Source: Megamerina dolium (taxonomy: Eukaryota; Arthropoda; Insecta; Diptera; Megamerinidae). Taken from it: a stretch of DNA of 64,000 nt. The translations under genes were made by a program, and so were the position numbers. The stretch covers positions 86,240,171 to 86,304,170 of the forward strand of contig OY978525.1 in NCBI GenBank assembly GCA_963854835.1, read 5' to 3'. The notes beneath the pieces were generated by a model. It saw only the letters and a program-made list of their open reading frames with translations, was not told the origin of the DNA and made no database searches. Shown here in pieces: positions 10,219 through 21,640 of the stretch (position 1 is its first letter; each line of letters starts with the position of its first letter).

Positions 10219-13197
10219 ATGAAAAAAAATAAAATGCCTCGCATAAGGACTACCGCTTTTGTTGATGACCCCCGCAAACGAAAAAAGGACAATGATTTAC
10301 GGATATGCACCTGGAATGTCCGGTCTCTTTATAGGGAGGGTGCCTCTATCCAGCTGGTTGATGTCCTCGAAAAATACAGAGCTGACATCACCGCTCTCCA
10401 GGAAATGCGATGGAAAGAACAGGGCTGCTCCAAAAGAGCGTCCTGTGACATCTACTACAGTTGCCATGCTGAAAGGCACGAATTAGGATGTGGATTTTTG
10501 GTCAGCAAGAGACTACGACATCTTGTCTCACAGTTCACGCCTGTGAACGAACGGCTGGCCACAATCCGCATCAAGGCAAAATTTTTCAACATCAGCCTTA
10601 TATGTGCCCACGCTCCGACGGATGAGAAGGACAATGTGACCAAGGAGAGCTTCTTTCAGCGCCTCGAAGAAGCTTATGACCGCTGCCCCCGCCACGATAT
10701 CAAAATCGTGCTTGGCGACTTTAATGCCAGGGTGGGCAAGGAAGGTACCTTTGGTCCAACTGTCGGAAAATTCAGCCTCCACCAGAACACCTCCGATAAC
10801 GGAATGAGGCTGATCGACTTCGCCGCAGCACGAAACATGGTAATTGGTGGTACCAGATTCCAGCATCTCGACATCCACAAAGCGACATGGCTGTCTCCAG
10901 ATCATCGTACAAGAAACCAAATTGATCATGTGGTGATTGACGGAAGGCATGCTTCCAGTGTGATGGACGTGAAATCGATCCGTGGTGCCAACATCGACTC
11001 GGATCACTACCTTGTTGCAGCTAAGGTGCGCACACGCTTATGTGTCGCAAATAACAAGAGAAGTCCCACACAGAGAAAGCTCGACGTCAGTAAGCTGCGA
11101 TCACCAGAGACAGCAGATGCATTTTCCACTCGACTATCGGATCTGCTTATGCAGAACACTCCCCAACTTGATGATACATGCGCACGGTGGACACATATAT
11201 CCCACTCCATGACTACTGCTGCCGAGGAGGTAATCGGTTACTACCGGCCTCTGAGGAATGAGTGGTATGATCAGGAGTGTCGCGACGCTACCGCAGAGAA
11301 AGACGCCGCCTACAGAAGAACCCTGCGTGCAGGCGCAACGCGAGCTGTTAAGGAGCGGTATAGAGAGAAAAGGAGTGCGGAGAGACGTCTTTTCAGGCGC
11401 AAGAAGAGGGAGTTGGAAAGACGTGAGTGTGAGGAGATAGAGATGTGTACCGACAAGAATGAGACTCGAAAATTCTTCGAAAAGATCAAGCGCCTAAGTG
11501 GAGGTTTAAATCCCGGAGCCTCTTCTTGTCGTGATGGAAATGGGAATCTGGTTACAGATGTCCAGAGTGTACTGAGCCTATGGAGGGAACACTTCTCCAC
11601 GTTACTGAATGGCGATGCTACGAACAATTCCGCCAGTGGAGGAGATTGCCCGATAACCCCAATTACAGATGATGGTGTTGATGTTCCACCACCCGACTAT
11701 GACGAGGTTGAAACGGCCATTTTAAGGCTGAAGAACAACAAAGCTGCAGGTGCTGATGGCCTGCCTGCCGAGTTGTTTAAGACCGGAGGCGATGAGCTGC
11801 TCACCCGCATGCACCAGCTCATAAGCAGAATATGGTCGGATGAAAGCATGCCTGATGATTGGAGGCTCAGTGTTCTCTGTCCTGTACATAAAAAAGGAGA
11901 CCCCACAATTTGCGCCAACTACCGTGGAATAAGTCTCCTGAGCATCGCATACAAGGTTCTATCGAGCGTACTGTGTGAAAGGTTGAAGCCTATGCTCAGC
12001 AACCTGATTGGACCTTATCAGTGTGGCTTCAGACCTGGTAAATCCACCATCGACCAGATTTTCACACTGCGCCAAATCCTGGAGAAGACCCAAGAAAAAC
12101 AGATCGACACACACCACCTATTTGTTGATTATAAAGCCGCTTTCGACAGTCCGGTAAGGGATTACCTCTACGCAACAATGTCTGAGTTCGGTATTCCTGC
12201 AAAGCTCATTCGACTTTGTAGAATGACACTGCATAACTCTCGTTGTGCAGTGAAAATTGGGAAGGACCTCTCCGCACCGTTTAATACCGAACGGGGTTTC
12301 AGACAAGGTGATTCGTTATCGTGCGACTTCTTCAATCTTATTATGGAGAAAATAATACGAGCTGCTGATCTACGACATAATGGCACTATCTTCAACAAAA
12401 GTGTCATGCTGTTAGCGTATGCCGACGATATTGACATAATCGGCATGAACACGCGAGCAGTCAGTGCAGCATTCTCAGAGTTGGAAAGAGAGTCGCGTCG
12501 GATGGGTCTCACGGTGAACGAGGGCAAGACGAAGTATCTAGTGTCAACAAACAAAGAGTCCCGGCGTCTTGGACAGCACGTCACTGTTGACAACTACGCT
12601 TTTGAAGTAGTAAGGGACTTTGTCTATCTTGGAACCAGCATTAACAGCAGTAATGACGTCAGCTTGGAGATCATGCGTAGGATAACTCTTGCTAACAGGT
12701 GTTACTTTGGGCTGAGTAAGCAATTGAAAAGTCGAGCCCTCTCTCGAAGAACGAAAACTACACTCTACAAGTCTCTCATCATGCCTGTCCTAACATATGG
12801 CGCTGAAGCCTGGACAATTTCCATCTCGGATGAGCGAATGCTTGGAGTTTTCGAGAGAAAAGTCCTACGCAAGATCTTTGGACCTATTTGCGTTGGTGGC
12901 GAGTACCGAATAAGGTACAACCATGAGCTGTACGAGCTATATGCCGATATTGACATAGTAAAGCGCATCAAAATCCAGCGGCTGCGCTGGCTAGGTCATG
13001 TCGAGCGAATGGAAGAACACGCTCCAGCTAAGAAGGTGTTATATTCGGAACCCGCTGGAGGACGACGCAGAAGAGGAAGACCAAACCTCAGGTGGAAAGA
13101 CCAAGTACTGGAGAACCTGACGGCGCTTGGAATTTCTAACTGGCGCCAGCTAGCGAAGAACAGAGATGGCTGGCGAAGCATGTTATTTTCGGCCTAA
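10219..13197 (+). CDS. RTE-type endonuclease / reverse transcriptase polyprotein (992 aa)
   Basis: This single protein cuts target DNA and copies the element RNA onto the nick. The N-terminal third is an AP-endonuclease-like domain: ICTWNVRSLY at residues 29-38, catalytic E62 in LQEMRWKE, GDFNARVG at 166-173, and the SDHYLV histidine at 263. A basic linker (about 340-405) follows. The reverse transcriptase covers roughly 500-770, with LKNNKAAGADGLPAE, YRGISLL, QCGFRPGKST, FVDYKAAFD (D637), RGFRQGDSLS and the catalytic LLAYADDID (D736, D737). The C-terminus has the RLRWLGHVERM and GRPNLRWKD motifs common in RTE-like proteins. There are no stops or frameshifts. The first ATG is used here; a second at codon 6 (MPRIRTT) is equally plausible and is conserved in the broken copy. 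Clade assignment rests on motif pattern. Confidence 0.93.
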   Translation: MKKNKMPRIRTTAFVDDPRKRKKDNDLRICTWNVRSLYREGASIQLVDVLEKYRADITALQEMRWKEQGCSKRASCDIYYSCHAERHELGCGFLVSKRLRHLVSQFTPVNERLATIRIKAKFFNISLICAHAPTDEKDNVTKESFFQRLEEAYDRCPRHDIKIVLGDFNARVGKEGTFGPTVGKFSLHQNTSDNGMRLIDFAAARNMVIGGTRFQHLDIHKATWLSPDHRTRNQIDHVVIDGRHASSVMDVKSIRGANIDSDHYLVAAKVRTRLCVANNKRSPTQRKLDVSKLRSPETADAFSTRLSDLLMQNTPQLDDTCARWTHISHSMTTAAEEVIGYYRPLRNEWYDQECRDATAEKDAAYRRTLRAGATRAVKERYREKRSAERRLFRRKKRELERRECEEIEMCTDKNETRKFFEKIKRLSGGLNPGASSCRDGNGNLVTDVQSVLSLWREHFSTLLNGDATNNSASGGDCPITPITDDGVDVPPPDYDEVETAILRLKNNKAAGADGLPAELFKTGGDELLTRMHQLISRIWSDESMPDDWRLSVLCPVHKKGDPTICANYRGISLLSIAYKVLSSVLCERLKPMLSNLIGPYQCGFRPGKSTIDQIFTLRQILEKTQEKQIDTHHLFVDYKAAFDSPVRDYLYATMSEFGIPAKLIRLCRMTLHNSRCAVKIGKDLSAPFNTERGFRQGDSLSCDFFNLIMEKIIRAADLRHNGTIFNKSVMLLAYADDIDIIGMNTRAVSAAFSELERESRRMGLTVNEGKTKYLVSTNKESRRLGQHVTVDNYAFEVVRDFVYLGTSINSSNDVSLEIMRRITLANRCYFGLSKQLKSRALSRRTKTTLYKSLIMPVLTYGAEAWTISISDERMLGVFERKVLRKIFGPICVGGEYRIRYNHELYELYADIDIVKRIKIQRLRWLGHVERMEEHAPAKKVLYSEPAGGRRRRGRPNLRWKDQVLENLTALGISNWRQLAKNRDGWRSMLFSA

Positions 13198-13235
13198 ATC
13201 GATATTCGGTTGTTATGGCCACATAAGTAAGTAAG

Positions 13236-13236
<1 letters not shown>

Positions 13237-13315
<79 letters not shown>

Positions 13316-13336
13316 GTATATATATATATGTATATA
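13237..13336. repeat. (TA)n tail of the intact RTE element
   Basis: A TA tract with TATG interruptions that begins directly after the (TAAG)n end of the RTE. It is probably an expanded 3' tail. Confidence 0.93.
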
Positions 13337-13555
13337 GTATGACAAATGTTAAAACATTTTGCAAATAAATTTTCTCTCTTCTGTACGGCATAATTTTTTT
13401 TTTTTTTTTTTTTTTGTTAGCTTATTTTTTTTTTATTGAATCTTTCTTAAATACAAGAAACTAACAATAAGTATTCAAATCTTACAAACTAAATAAAACT
13501 ATGTGATATCCCCTACGTTCCATCACAATTTTGTGAGTCGCGATATGTAGCAATT

Positions 13556-16201
13556 TTACAGCATATTCAGTGTGTCTTTTCTTTTTAATCGACGATGCCC
13601 CTTGCTCTGCAACAATTGCCTAGCAAGGGGATTCGGATGATTGTGTAATTTTTGAATGTAGCTTCTGCAGGACATTGCAACTTCCTCAGAAATTGTGGGT
13701 ACATTTAAATCTCGATGGATGTTAACGTTCCTCATATACCAAGGCGCGTTTACAATAATTCGCAGACACTTGGATTGTATTCGCTGCAATTTTTCGATAT
13801 TAGAGGGAGATGCGGTGCCCCAAAACTGAATACCATAAGTCCAGATTGGTTTCAGGATTGCTTTATATAATAGCACTTTGTATTCAAGATTCAACTTTGA
13901 TCTTTTGTGTAACAGCCACCATAACTGATTCATTTTAAGCTTGATCTGAGTTTTCTTTGCCTCTATGTGATTTTTCCATGTCAGCCTTCTGTCGAGGTGA
14001 ATACCCAAGTACTTTGTTGAGGAACATTGTGGAACTGATTGGCCATTAATTTTAAGTGGGGGACATGTATCTAGCCTTAGCGTGAAGGTTACATGTACGC
14101 TCTTTGATTCATTGACTTTTATACGCCATTTTGCTAGCCAGATTTCGAGAGAATCGACATGAGTCTGCAGGAGTTTAGTAGCTTCTATGGGGTTAGAGCG
14201 AGAGCACAATATTGCCGTATCATCAGCAAAGGTCGATATGAATGTATAGTTATTGTTGGGCATATCTGAAGTGTATAAGAGATACAGTAAGGGACCCAAA
14301 ACGCTTCCTTGAGGAACGCCAGCGTGAATATCCAATGGATTTGTTGTGTAATCCTTGTGATGTACGAGAAATTGTCTTTTCGTGAGGTAGCTACTAAGCA
14401 ATGAGGAGACATTTGCAGGCAGTAATAGTTTGAGTTTGTAAATAAGGCCATCGTGCCATACTTTATCGAAAGCTTGAGTGATATCAAGAAAGACAGCTGA
14501 GCAATACTTTTTTTCTTCAAAAGTGTTCCTTATCAGAGTTACAATGCGGTGGACTTGTTCTATTGTGCCGTGCTGTTTTCTAAATCCAAACTGATGTTGA
14601 GGAATCAGTTGGTTGAGATTAATAAATGGAGTTATATTCATGACAAGTAGCTTTTCGAATACTTTAGAAAGTAGAGGCAGGAGGCTGATAGGTCTGTACG
14701 ATGCAACTTTTGTAGGGTCTTTTCCTGGTTTTGCTATCATAATAATTTTTGAAGTTTTCCAGCATTTGGGATAGTGTTTAATACGAAGGATAGCATTGAA
14801 AATGTGCATCAGATGAATTACTGAAGCCGGAGGTAGCTCTTTTATCATTTTACCGGTAATTTTATCTGGACCAGGTGATTTTTTTGGGTTTAAATCTTTA
14901 TAAATTGCTTTGAATATGTCCTTTTTTTTAATTTTGAGCGTTATTGAGCAAGGTTGAGAAGTTAATATTGGTAATGAGGACTGTGAAGAGGGTGGATTGG
15001 GTGTAAACACACTTTTTAGGTGGTTTGCAAAAGCCAAACCCTTCTCACAGTTGCTTCTAGCCCAATTACCGTCACTCAAACGGATGGGGGAATCAGTGAG
15101 AATTGGCCGATTTGATTTTTTTGCTGATTTCCACAAAGAGTAGTCTGACGCTTCACCAGGTGTTAATTTCGCTATGTGCTCTTCTAACTCTTTGTTGTTT
15201 TTATTTTTTAAGGCTTGCTTTAACTTTCGAGTGCAGTGCTGTAGCTGTGTTTTCAGATTCGGTGATCTGAATTCTTGCCATTGTCTTCGGAGTCTTCTTT
15301 TTTGTCTTACTAGCAATTCAATATCGGCTGGTGTGTATGGGCTATAGTTTGATTGCTTGCATACCTTTGTGCAGGTGGCTGAGCTGAGAGCTAATGAGAG
15401 CAGCTGGTTGAATTTTTCGAGTGCTGAGTCTACATCGTGTCCATTTCTTAATACAGTACTCAGAGGAAGATGGGAATTTATATATTTCTTGAATTTTAAC
15501 CAGTCTATTTTCTTTCTAACGCAATTGCTTTGGGGCTTGGTGATTTTATAGATATTACCGTGGGTGAGTGGTCAGATGATAGATCATAATTACACTCTGT
15601 GGAGATATTTTCCATCTGCAAACCTTTGGCGACTCCAAAGTCTATGAGATCGGGTATTTTCCTCTTGTCCGTCGGCCAATATGTCGGTTGACCATTTGAA
15701 ATAACATCGTAGCCGTGGTTAGTGATGATTGAACATAGTCTTTTGCCTTTTGGAGTTATTAATCGGGAGCCCCAGTGAGTGTGTTTGGCGTTGAAATCGC
15801 CAGCAACCAAGAATTTGCTACCAAGAGTTGAGAAAAATTCTTTATATTGCTGTTCGGTAATACTGTATCTTGGGGGACAGTATATCGCAGATATTACTAG
15901 CTTAGATGTATTCTTCCAGACATATAGATGTTGCTTGCAAGTAGACGCTACTAAAATCTTCAAGAACATGATGTTTTATTCTGCTTTTTATCAATATGGC
16001 AGTTCCTCCGCGTGCCTTACCATGCGGATGATTTGTGGTGTACAGTTTGTAATATGGTATTTGGTAGCAATTTTTGTCAGTGAAATGGGTCTCAGATATC
16101 ATCATTATGTCGATTTGGCTGGATTCAAGGAATTGAATTAGCTCCAAACGGTGCTGGCTTAAGCCGTTGGCGTTCCAGTGGCATATCTTGAGACAACTCA
16201 T
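13556..16201 (-). pseudogene. Jockey ORF2: endonuclease and reverse transcriptase with two frameshifts
   Basis: ORF2 starts at 16201 (MSCLKICHWNANGLSQHR), an APE-type endonuclease N-terminus with ISETHF following. The frame shifts near 15925, and the next block runs to 15505 with YCPPRYSI, VAGDFNAKHTHWGS and the LSSDHSP catalytic histidine. A second shift near 15518 (in an A-rich AGAAAGAAAATAG stretch) returns to the first frame. That frame then runs open to 13556 with NPKKSPGPDKI, SYRPISLLPLLSKVFEKLL, FLDITQAFDKVW, AGVPQGSVLGPLLY and the catalytic FADDTAIL. Apart from the two single-base shifts there are no stops, so the damage is recent or one shift could be a sequencing error. Confidence 0.92.
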
Positions 16202-17811
16202 GGTCTGGATAGCAATGTTTGGAGTAACATCGATTGATTTTTCATCATTTCTTGCATCATTGTTTGCATTGAGTTCATGAATTGGTTCATATTCTTAATC
16301 AATGTTTGAAGCAAATGTTCAAGGGTACTTGGCTGTTGGGTGGGCAGTGAGTGTTTCTGCTCATTATTTACATTGCTTTGTTGGTGTGGGTTTTGTTTTA
16401 ACACGCTAGCGTATGAATTGGTTTGATTCTTGTTTGGGATTGCAGAGAAGAATTGTGTTGCATCAATATTTTGTCTCTTACTTGAGTTGGCTATCTGAGT
16501 TTGCTCAACTGGTTTTAGAGGTTGATTGCTAGCGGAGAAATTTAGCTTTAGGGTTGTATATACTGGGCAACCTCTATAATTTGCGGTGTGATTACCTCCA
16601 CAATTGCTGCATTTTTTCATGCTAGCATCGCCTTTAGATTTTGGGCATATGTTTGATTTATGGAGATCTCCACAAATCACACAAACAGCTGACAGGGTAC
16701 AATATGTCTTAGTATGTCCATATTCTTGGCAGTTGCTGCACTGAGGAGGTCCAGTTCTCTTATGGGGTTCTTCGATTGTGATTTTGCGATGCAATAAATA
16801 TCGAATTTTATATATGGGGTGTACTTCACCTTTTTTTAGGGGTTTTGTTTCAGGCTGAAGCTCAATACGATATAACGGTTGCGGTATATTGCTCTTGTTG
16901 AGAATGTTGAATACTGTTTTGGCTTGAAACCCTTCTTCCTGGAGGGCAAGTTTGATTTCGTTAATATCAACGTTGGGTTCGACGCCTTTGAGTACAACGA
17001 TTAAGCCCTTACTACTTTTTAGCTGATATGTGTAGTAATTCTTTTTTACAGCATCAAATTCCGCTATTACTTTGCGATAATGAGTTTCGCTGTAGATTTG
17101 CACTTTTGTTTCCTCAATTTGGCCTTTGCGAATAGGAACAACATGGAAATTCTTTGGTCCTATAAGACTTGTAATTCTAGAAATCAACTTATCTGAGTTG
17201 CGTTCTCTCAAGAAAATGGGTGGGGGTTTGAAATTTTTCTTGGAGATAATATTTTCGTCACTTTCATCACCTGAAAGCAGAGCGTATCTATTTTCCGAAC
17301 TAATAGGGACAGTGTTCTGTTTTTGAATTTTTGTTGAATTCATTTGTTTTGAGTTTTGCGGTCTTCTCTTTCGCTTTACTACAGTAATGTAGCGATCAAT
17401 ACCAGTTTGAACAGCAACTGGTTCTTTATTAGTCATCGCACTAGTTGCTTTAACTACTGGGTCTTGCACTTCAGTAGAAGTGCCGTTATTTGATTGCTTT
17501 GATGTTGTAGCTGTTGGTGTTACAGCAGGAGAAGCACATTGTACACTCCACGGTATAGAGGGAGATAGTATATCACGATAGAACAAATTATTTTTTTTGT
17601 CTGTATTTATTGTTGTTGCAAAATTTGATGAATTTTTAATATGTGCAGGCAAAAGATTTGCACTGTTACTTTCACTTGTGCAGTGTGTATCAACTGTTTT
17701 ATTTGATAATGCACTTATCGGGGGGGTTTGCGCGGGTGATTGCAAATTATTGTTTACACACACATTAACATGCGATTGCCGTTGCCGGAGAGGAGAGCGC
17801 TGAACACTCAT
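16198..17811 (-). CDS. Jockey ORF1 nucleic-acid-binding protein (537 aa)
   Basis: This is the gag-like protein that packages element RNA. Residues 1-150 are Ser/Thr/Asn-rich and likely disordered. A basic stretch VVKRKRR lies at 144-150. The middle (about 215-350) is a folded region that resembles the RNA-binding segment of Jockey-clade ORF1 proteins. Three zinc knuckles follow: C358-x2-C-x4-H-x4-C371, C377-x2-C380 with H384 and C389, and C401-x2-C404 with H408 and C415. The C-terminus is Gln/Met-rich. The frame is intact. Its TGA stop overlaps the ORF2 start as ATGA, which suggests ORF2 is translated by termination and reinitiation. Confidence 0.92.
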   Translation of the reverse strand: MSVQRSPLRQRQSHVNVCVNNNLQSPAQTPPISALSNKTVDTHCTSESNSANLLPAHIKNSSNFATTINTDKKNNLFYRDILSPSIPWSVQCASPAVTPTATTSKQSNNGTSTEVQDPVVKATSAMTNKEPVAVQTGIDRYITVVKRKRRPQNSKQMNSTKIQKQNTVPISSENRYALLSGDESDENIISKKNFKPPPIFLRERNSDKLISRITSLIGPKNFHVVPIRKGQIEETKVQIYSETHYRKVIAEFDAVKKNYYTYQLKSSKGLIVVLKGVEPNVDINEIKLALQEEGFQAKTVFNILNKSNIPQPLYRIELQPETKPLKKGEVHPIYKIRYLLHRKITIEEPHKRTGPPQCSNCQEYGHTKTYCTLSAVCVICGDLHKSNICPKSKGDASMKKCSNCGGNHTANYRGCPVYTTLKLNFSASNQPLKPVEQTQIANSSKRQNIDATQFFSAIPNKNQTNSYASVLKQNPHQQSNVNNEQKHSLPTQQPSTLEHLLQTLIKNMNQFMNSMQTMMQEMMKNQSMLLQTLLSRP

Positions 17812-17931
17812 ATTATAAACAAAATGTTTGCAAATTATATTATTATTTTATTTGTTTTTTTTTTTTTTTTTTTTTCTAAAAATCAAAAGAAAGACGTCCA
17901 CTCTTATTGGTGACTTTCGCGAACGGCATAA

Positions 17932-20900
17932 TGACATTGATATTGATGATTGTTATCCACTTATCTGTTGCGGCCACAATTTCTTTTAATATCGTTGTAA
18001 TTATCGTTCATCGTGTATCATGTGGAATTTATAGAAGATTAAATTTACTTCAAAGTAATGAGAATATGAGCTAAGCATTGAATAGAAATTCAAGCAAAAA
18101 TAGGTACAATAAGACTGCCACTAAGTCTACGAATATTTACTTGCTAGTTATTCGATAATTATTTTTTCATGTCAAAGCTTCTTAACTGATAATGTTCTAT
18201 TCTGCAAATGCTTCCATTAATGATTAAATTTTATTCTCATTGTTTCTGTTGCAGTGCTAATTTAAATCGATTCCTGTATAAATTGAATAAGAATTGTTTC
18301 CATCCAATAAGCGGTTTATTTGGTTTTACAATATACACTTGCTATCAAAAGAATTTGTTTCTTTTAATTTAAATGATCGTAACACCCTTATGCGATACTA
18401 TGTACAAGTATAACCACAATATATTCACTAAGACCTTATTGTGTTCATTACGTTAATATTTCATTACATACTACATTACATATGCAAATTAAGTAATAGG
18501 TTTAAATTTTAAGTCTGCAAGAAAACGAATCGATTTAATTCATTGGCACACTCACTATGCGTAAGCATTTAATGACTATTTTCATGTTTATATTTGATCA
18601 AACAACACAACAAGCACAAGGACTCTATAAGCCTATAAAATTAAGGAGAAAAAATTAAGAGATTTCCAAATCATTGTTGATTAACCTTTTACTGAATAAC
18701 ATATTGAATAGCCTTACATATACAATCACAAAAACACATACACATCTACATATACTCGTCTATATATATCGCAGGTATATGTATGTATGCAACATATATA
18801 TATCGAACCATTTCAATTAGTTGCCAAAAATTTGCTTATTTATGATTTACAAATACACACTTAGAAATGTGTTTGGAATATGAAGCTTATTTAACCGGCC
18901 AACTTAGGTCGGGTCGCCAAAAGCAAACAAAATACATATATAGTATATATATAAAGAACCAAACTACAAAAATATTATATAAAATACTATGCATGTATAT
19001 GTATTTGTGTATATATACACTATGTATTAAAGGTTGAATTAATCAAGCAAGCAAGCAAACAAGCAAAAGCATACGAATAACACTGCCTTGGGATTTTAAT
19101 AGATGGGGGATGATGAGTTTGTGTTGTGCACAAAATTTGTGTCGAGTCAACAGAATGACTAACAGAAATGTGCTAACAAAATATTGCGCATAAACACACG
19201 TACACACCAACACACACACACACACACACACAGATTGGTTAATGCTAATAGAAATGCAAACATACATAAATACGAGCATACAATACTAATACACTCACCC
19301 CCACACACAAAAACATTGTCGAGTGCGGCAAATAAAGTAGAAAAGCATTTTAATTTATTGTATATGAACCTTATATAGTACTACTCCTTCATCAATCCGA
19401 CTACTATAAAACTCAATACAAGTGACCTAGGGATAATAATTAGTATGATGCGTCCGTCATACAATGACGTTTATGAATGAGGGTCGGAACGAAAACAAAA
19501 TGAGAAATATGCCCATGAATGGATAAGCTTTGCTTTATTCACTAATGGTGATACCTACGTATCTATGCAGGTAGGATTAATAGAAAATATGAAGGTTATG
19601 GCTGGTATAAATAAAAGGACATTTATCATTTAAATTAGTGTTATACAGAAAGAAAAAAAAACAACACGATAAATATGAAATATTCTGAAACTGAACTCAC
19701 TCAAAGACTCAACTTTTCAACGCATAGAAATATTTGAAATTTCAACATGATCAACAAGGTCTAGTAAAATTGTTCGGCAGAGATAAACTAAATATAGTGG
19801 ATAGTAAACCACAAAATCATATCTCTTAAACCAATTTTAATATCGCATACCTATGCTTATCAGTACAAATACCCGAAATTTTTGAATTGTGATGCTGAAA
19901 TGTGCCTGATAAAAGAAATGCAACTTCTAGTATACCAAAATATTACACCAGTGTGAAATTCCATACACGTTTATTATAAATTCTAAGTGAATTCTTGTAT
20001 CAAAATTTGTTAAGTGAATTGGCTTATGAAAATAATTTACTTTAACATATTCTATATGGAAAAAAACAAGGTGCTGTGAGAGTAAATGTAATTAAGTAAA
20101 AAATGGACTTAATCAATTATTATTTTTTTTTTCAGTGTACATCAATACATCAAAATCAATAGCTTCAGAATTTTTTGTCCGCAATAATCTATTACTGTTC
20201 CCAAGATTTTGGAATGATTATTTTTATATTATTTTTTAGGAGCATTGCCCTTCATTAGCCCGATAGACTAATTACTGAGAATTTTCTATGAATTATCCAT
20301 TGTTATTTTTTTTTCACTGTATGTGTTGTGAAATGAATAAATTTGATCACCCTTAATACATGGAACAACAATTTTTAATAGGTATTTTTTTAGTCGTCAA
20401 GAGAATTGCCCATTATATGTCGCAGGTGAATACCATTAAAATTAGCAAATGTTTGTTTTTTGAACAAAAAAAAAATACCATATGCGGTTCTAATCTATGA
20501 GCACAAGTACACAAATGATCAGTTCACATTTTCTATGGCAGTATTGTAACACATTAACAGTGTGCCGAAATATTTTTCTACAGCATATACACAAGTAAAT
20601 CACCGAAAACGTGGATATGCCACCCAAAAGGGTCACAAAAATTTTATTTAATTTAAATTGCTCATTTTTTTTTAGTGAAAAAGAAACCTAAATTATGAAA
20701 TCATATGTACTCACTAATTGGCGTTACTATGTAACAACTATTTGGTCCAAATTGGTATTAAAGCGATTAAATTTTGAATACAAATAAACGGTTGTCGTTA
20801 AAGATTAGAGGAAAAAGTAAAATGGTTCAATAATTTAGGTCCGTACCAGTTATTTGATGACATTTTAAAGATTTTATAATAAATTTAATGCCAACTTACA

Positions 20901-21640
20901 ATTTATTAATATATAAAAAAAAAACAAAATATATTTTTTCCCACAATATTTCTTAACATTTTTCATAGCTTTAAAGCGATATAATAAATTTCCAAATTTG
21001 TCTTCATAACAAAGAATTATCGTCTCATATCCTGATAAATATTAACATACAAACAGATGTGAATCGAATCAATATTTATAACATAAAAATAACTGGGTAC
21101 ATATTTGTATAATATGTTAGTAGAGCATAAGCTCAAAAATTCTCAATAAACTCAATTGTGTGTCGAGTTAAGCACATCGTTGATGCGCTGTGATGCAACC
21201 ACCACATGCAATATTGTAATACTCGAATGACAAGTGTGTAGTTCTTATAATAGGAAAAGCGAAGAACACAATACGTAACAATGCTACATACTCGTACACA
21301 GAAGTAGAGCTTCGATATGATATGCAAGATGCAAAACAACAACATAGTAGACTAAATCCAAATAGCGCATAATAGGGACAACAATCAAGGGACAAGTACA
21401 AGTAAGAAGGCTGAAACTTATTGTATATGCAAAAGTATGTATATATTGGGTGTGCTAGAATTGACGAAGATAACAAAAGAGAAGAGCTGCAAAAAAATAT
21501 ATATTTATTTGAAATATTTTAAAAATCTTTTTCAAAATCGATCTACTTTTTTGACTTTTGACCGGATAACAATAAACACGTACGTTGATAAAAATAGGTA
21601 TTTATGCCGAACTTCAGTTATATAGCTTAAATTATTCTAT
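17932..21640. other. Unassigned AT-rich stretch with short microsatellites
   Basis: I see no gene. It contains a (GCAA)n-like run near 19044-19068, a (CA)n tract at about 19211-19232, and many poly-T or poly-A runs. Short open frames on both strands overlap the repeats and have no recognisable similarity. Confidence 0.5.

Larger units (their letters stand above)
9878..13237 (+). mobile_element. RTE-type non-LTR retrotransposon, apparently full length, intact ORF
   Basis: The 5' boundary is set by the start of shared sequence (GGTGGTGTTTTCGCAAGG) with the second copy at 39534. A 340-bp leader contains two 58-bp tandem units. The single long frame follows at 10219-13197. The 3' end is short, reading GTTATGGCCACATAAGTAAG and passing through (TAAG)n into a (TA)n tract. 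RTE-clade elements characteristically have short 3' ends finished by short tandem repeats rather than poly(A). Target duplications cannot be seen because both sides are TA repeats. With an open frame and intact motifs this may be recently active. Confidence 0.88.
13394..17922 (-). mobile_element. Full-length Jockey-clade retrotransposon with target-site duplication
   Basis: The element reads on the minus strand from 17922 to 13394. It ends in a poly(A) tail (T-run at 13394-13415). A 9-bp direct repeat, ACGGCATAA, flanks it at 13385-13393 and 17923-17931, which fixes both boundaries. It contains ORF1 (17811-16198) and ORF2 (16201-13556). The 5' leader of about 110 bp contains a long A-run (T-run at about 17857-17877). 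At 4.5 kb with both genes it is full length, but two frameshifts in ORF2 make it inactive as read. Confidence 0.93.

Noticed and set aside
10528..11007. Antisense and alternate-frame open frames within the RTE (10528-11007, 12168-12593, 41729-42154 and similar)
   Set aside because: They overlap a well-supported reverse transcriptase gene and are conserved only because the sense frame is.
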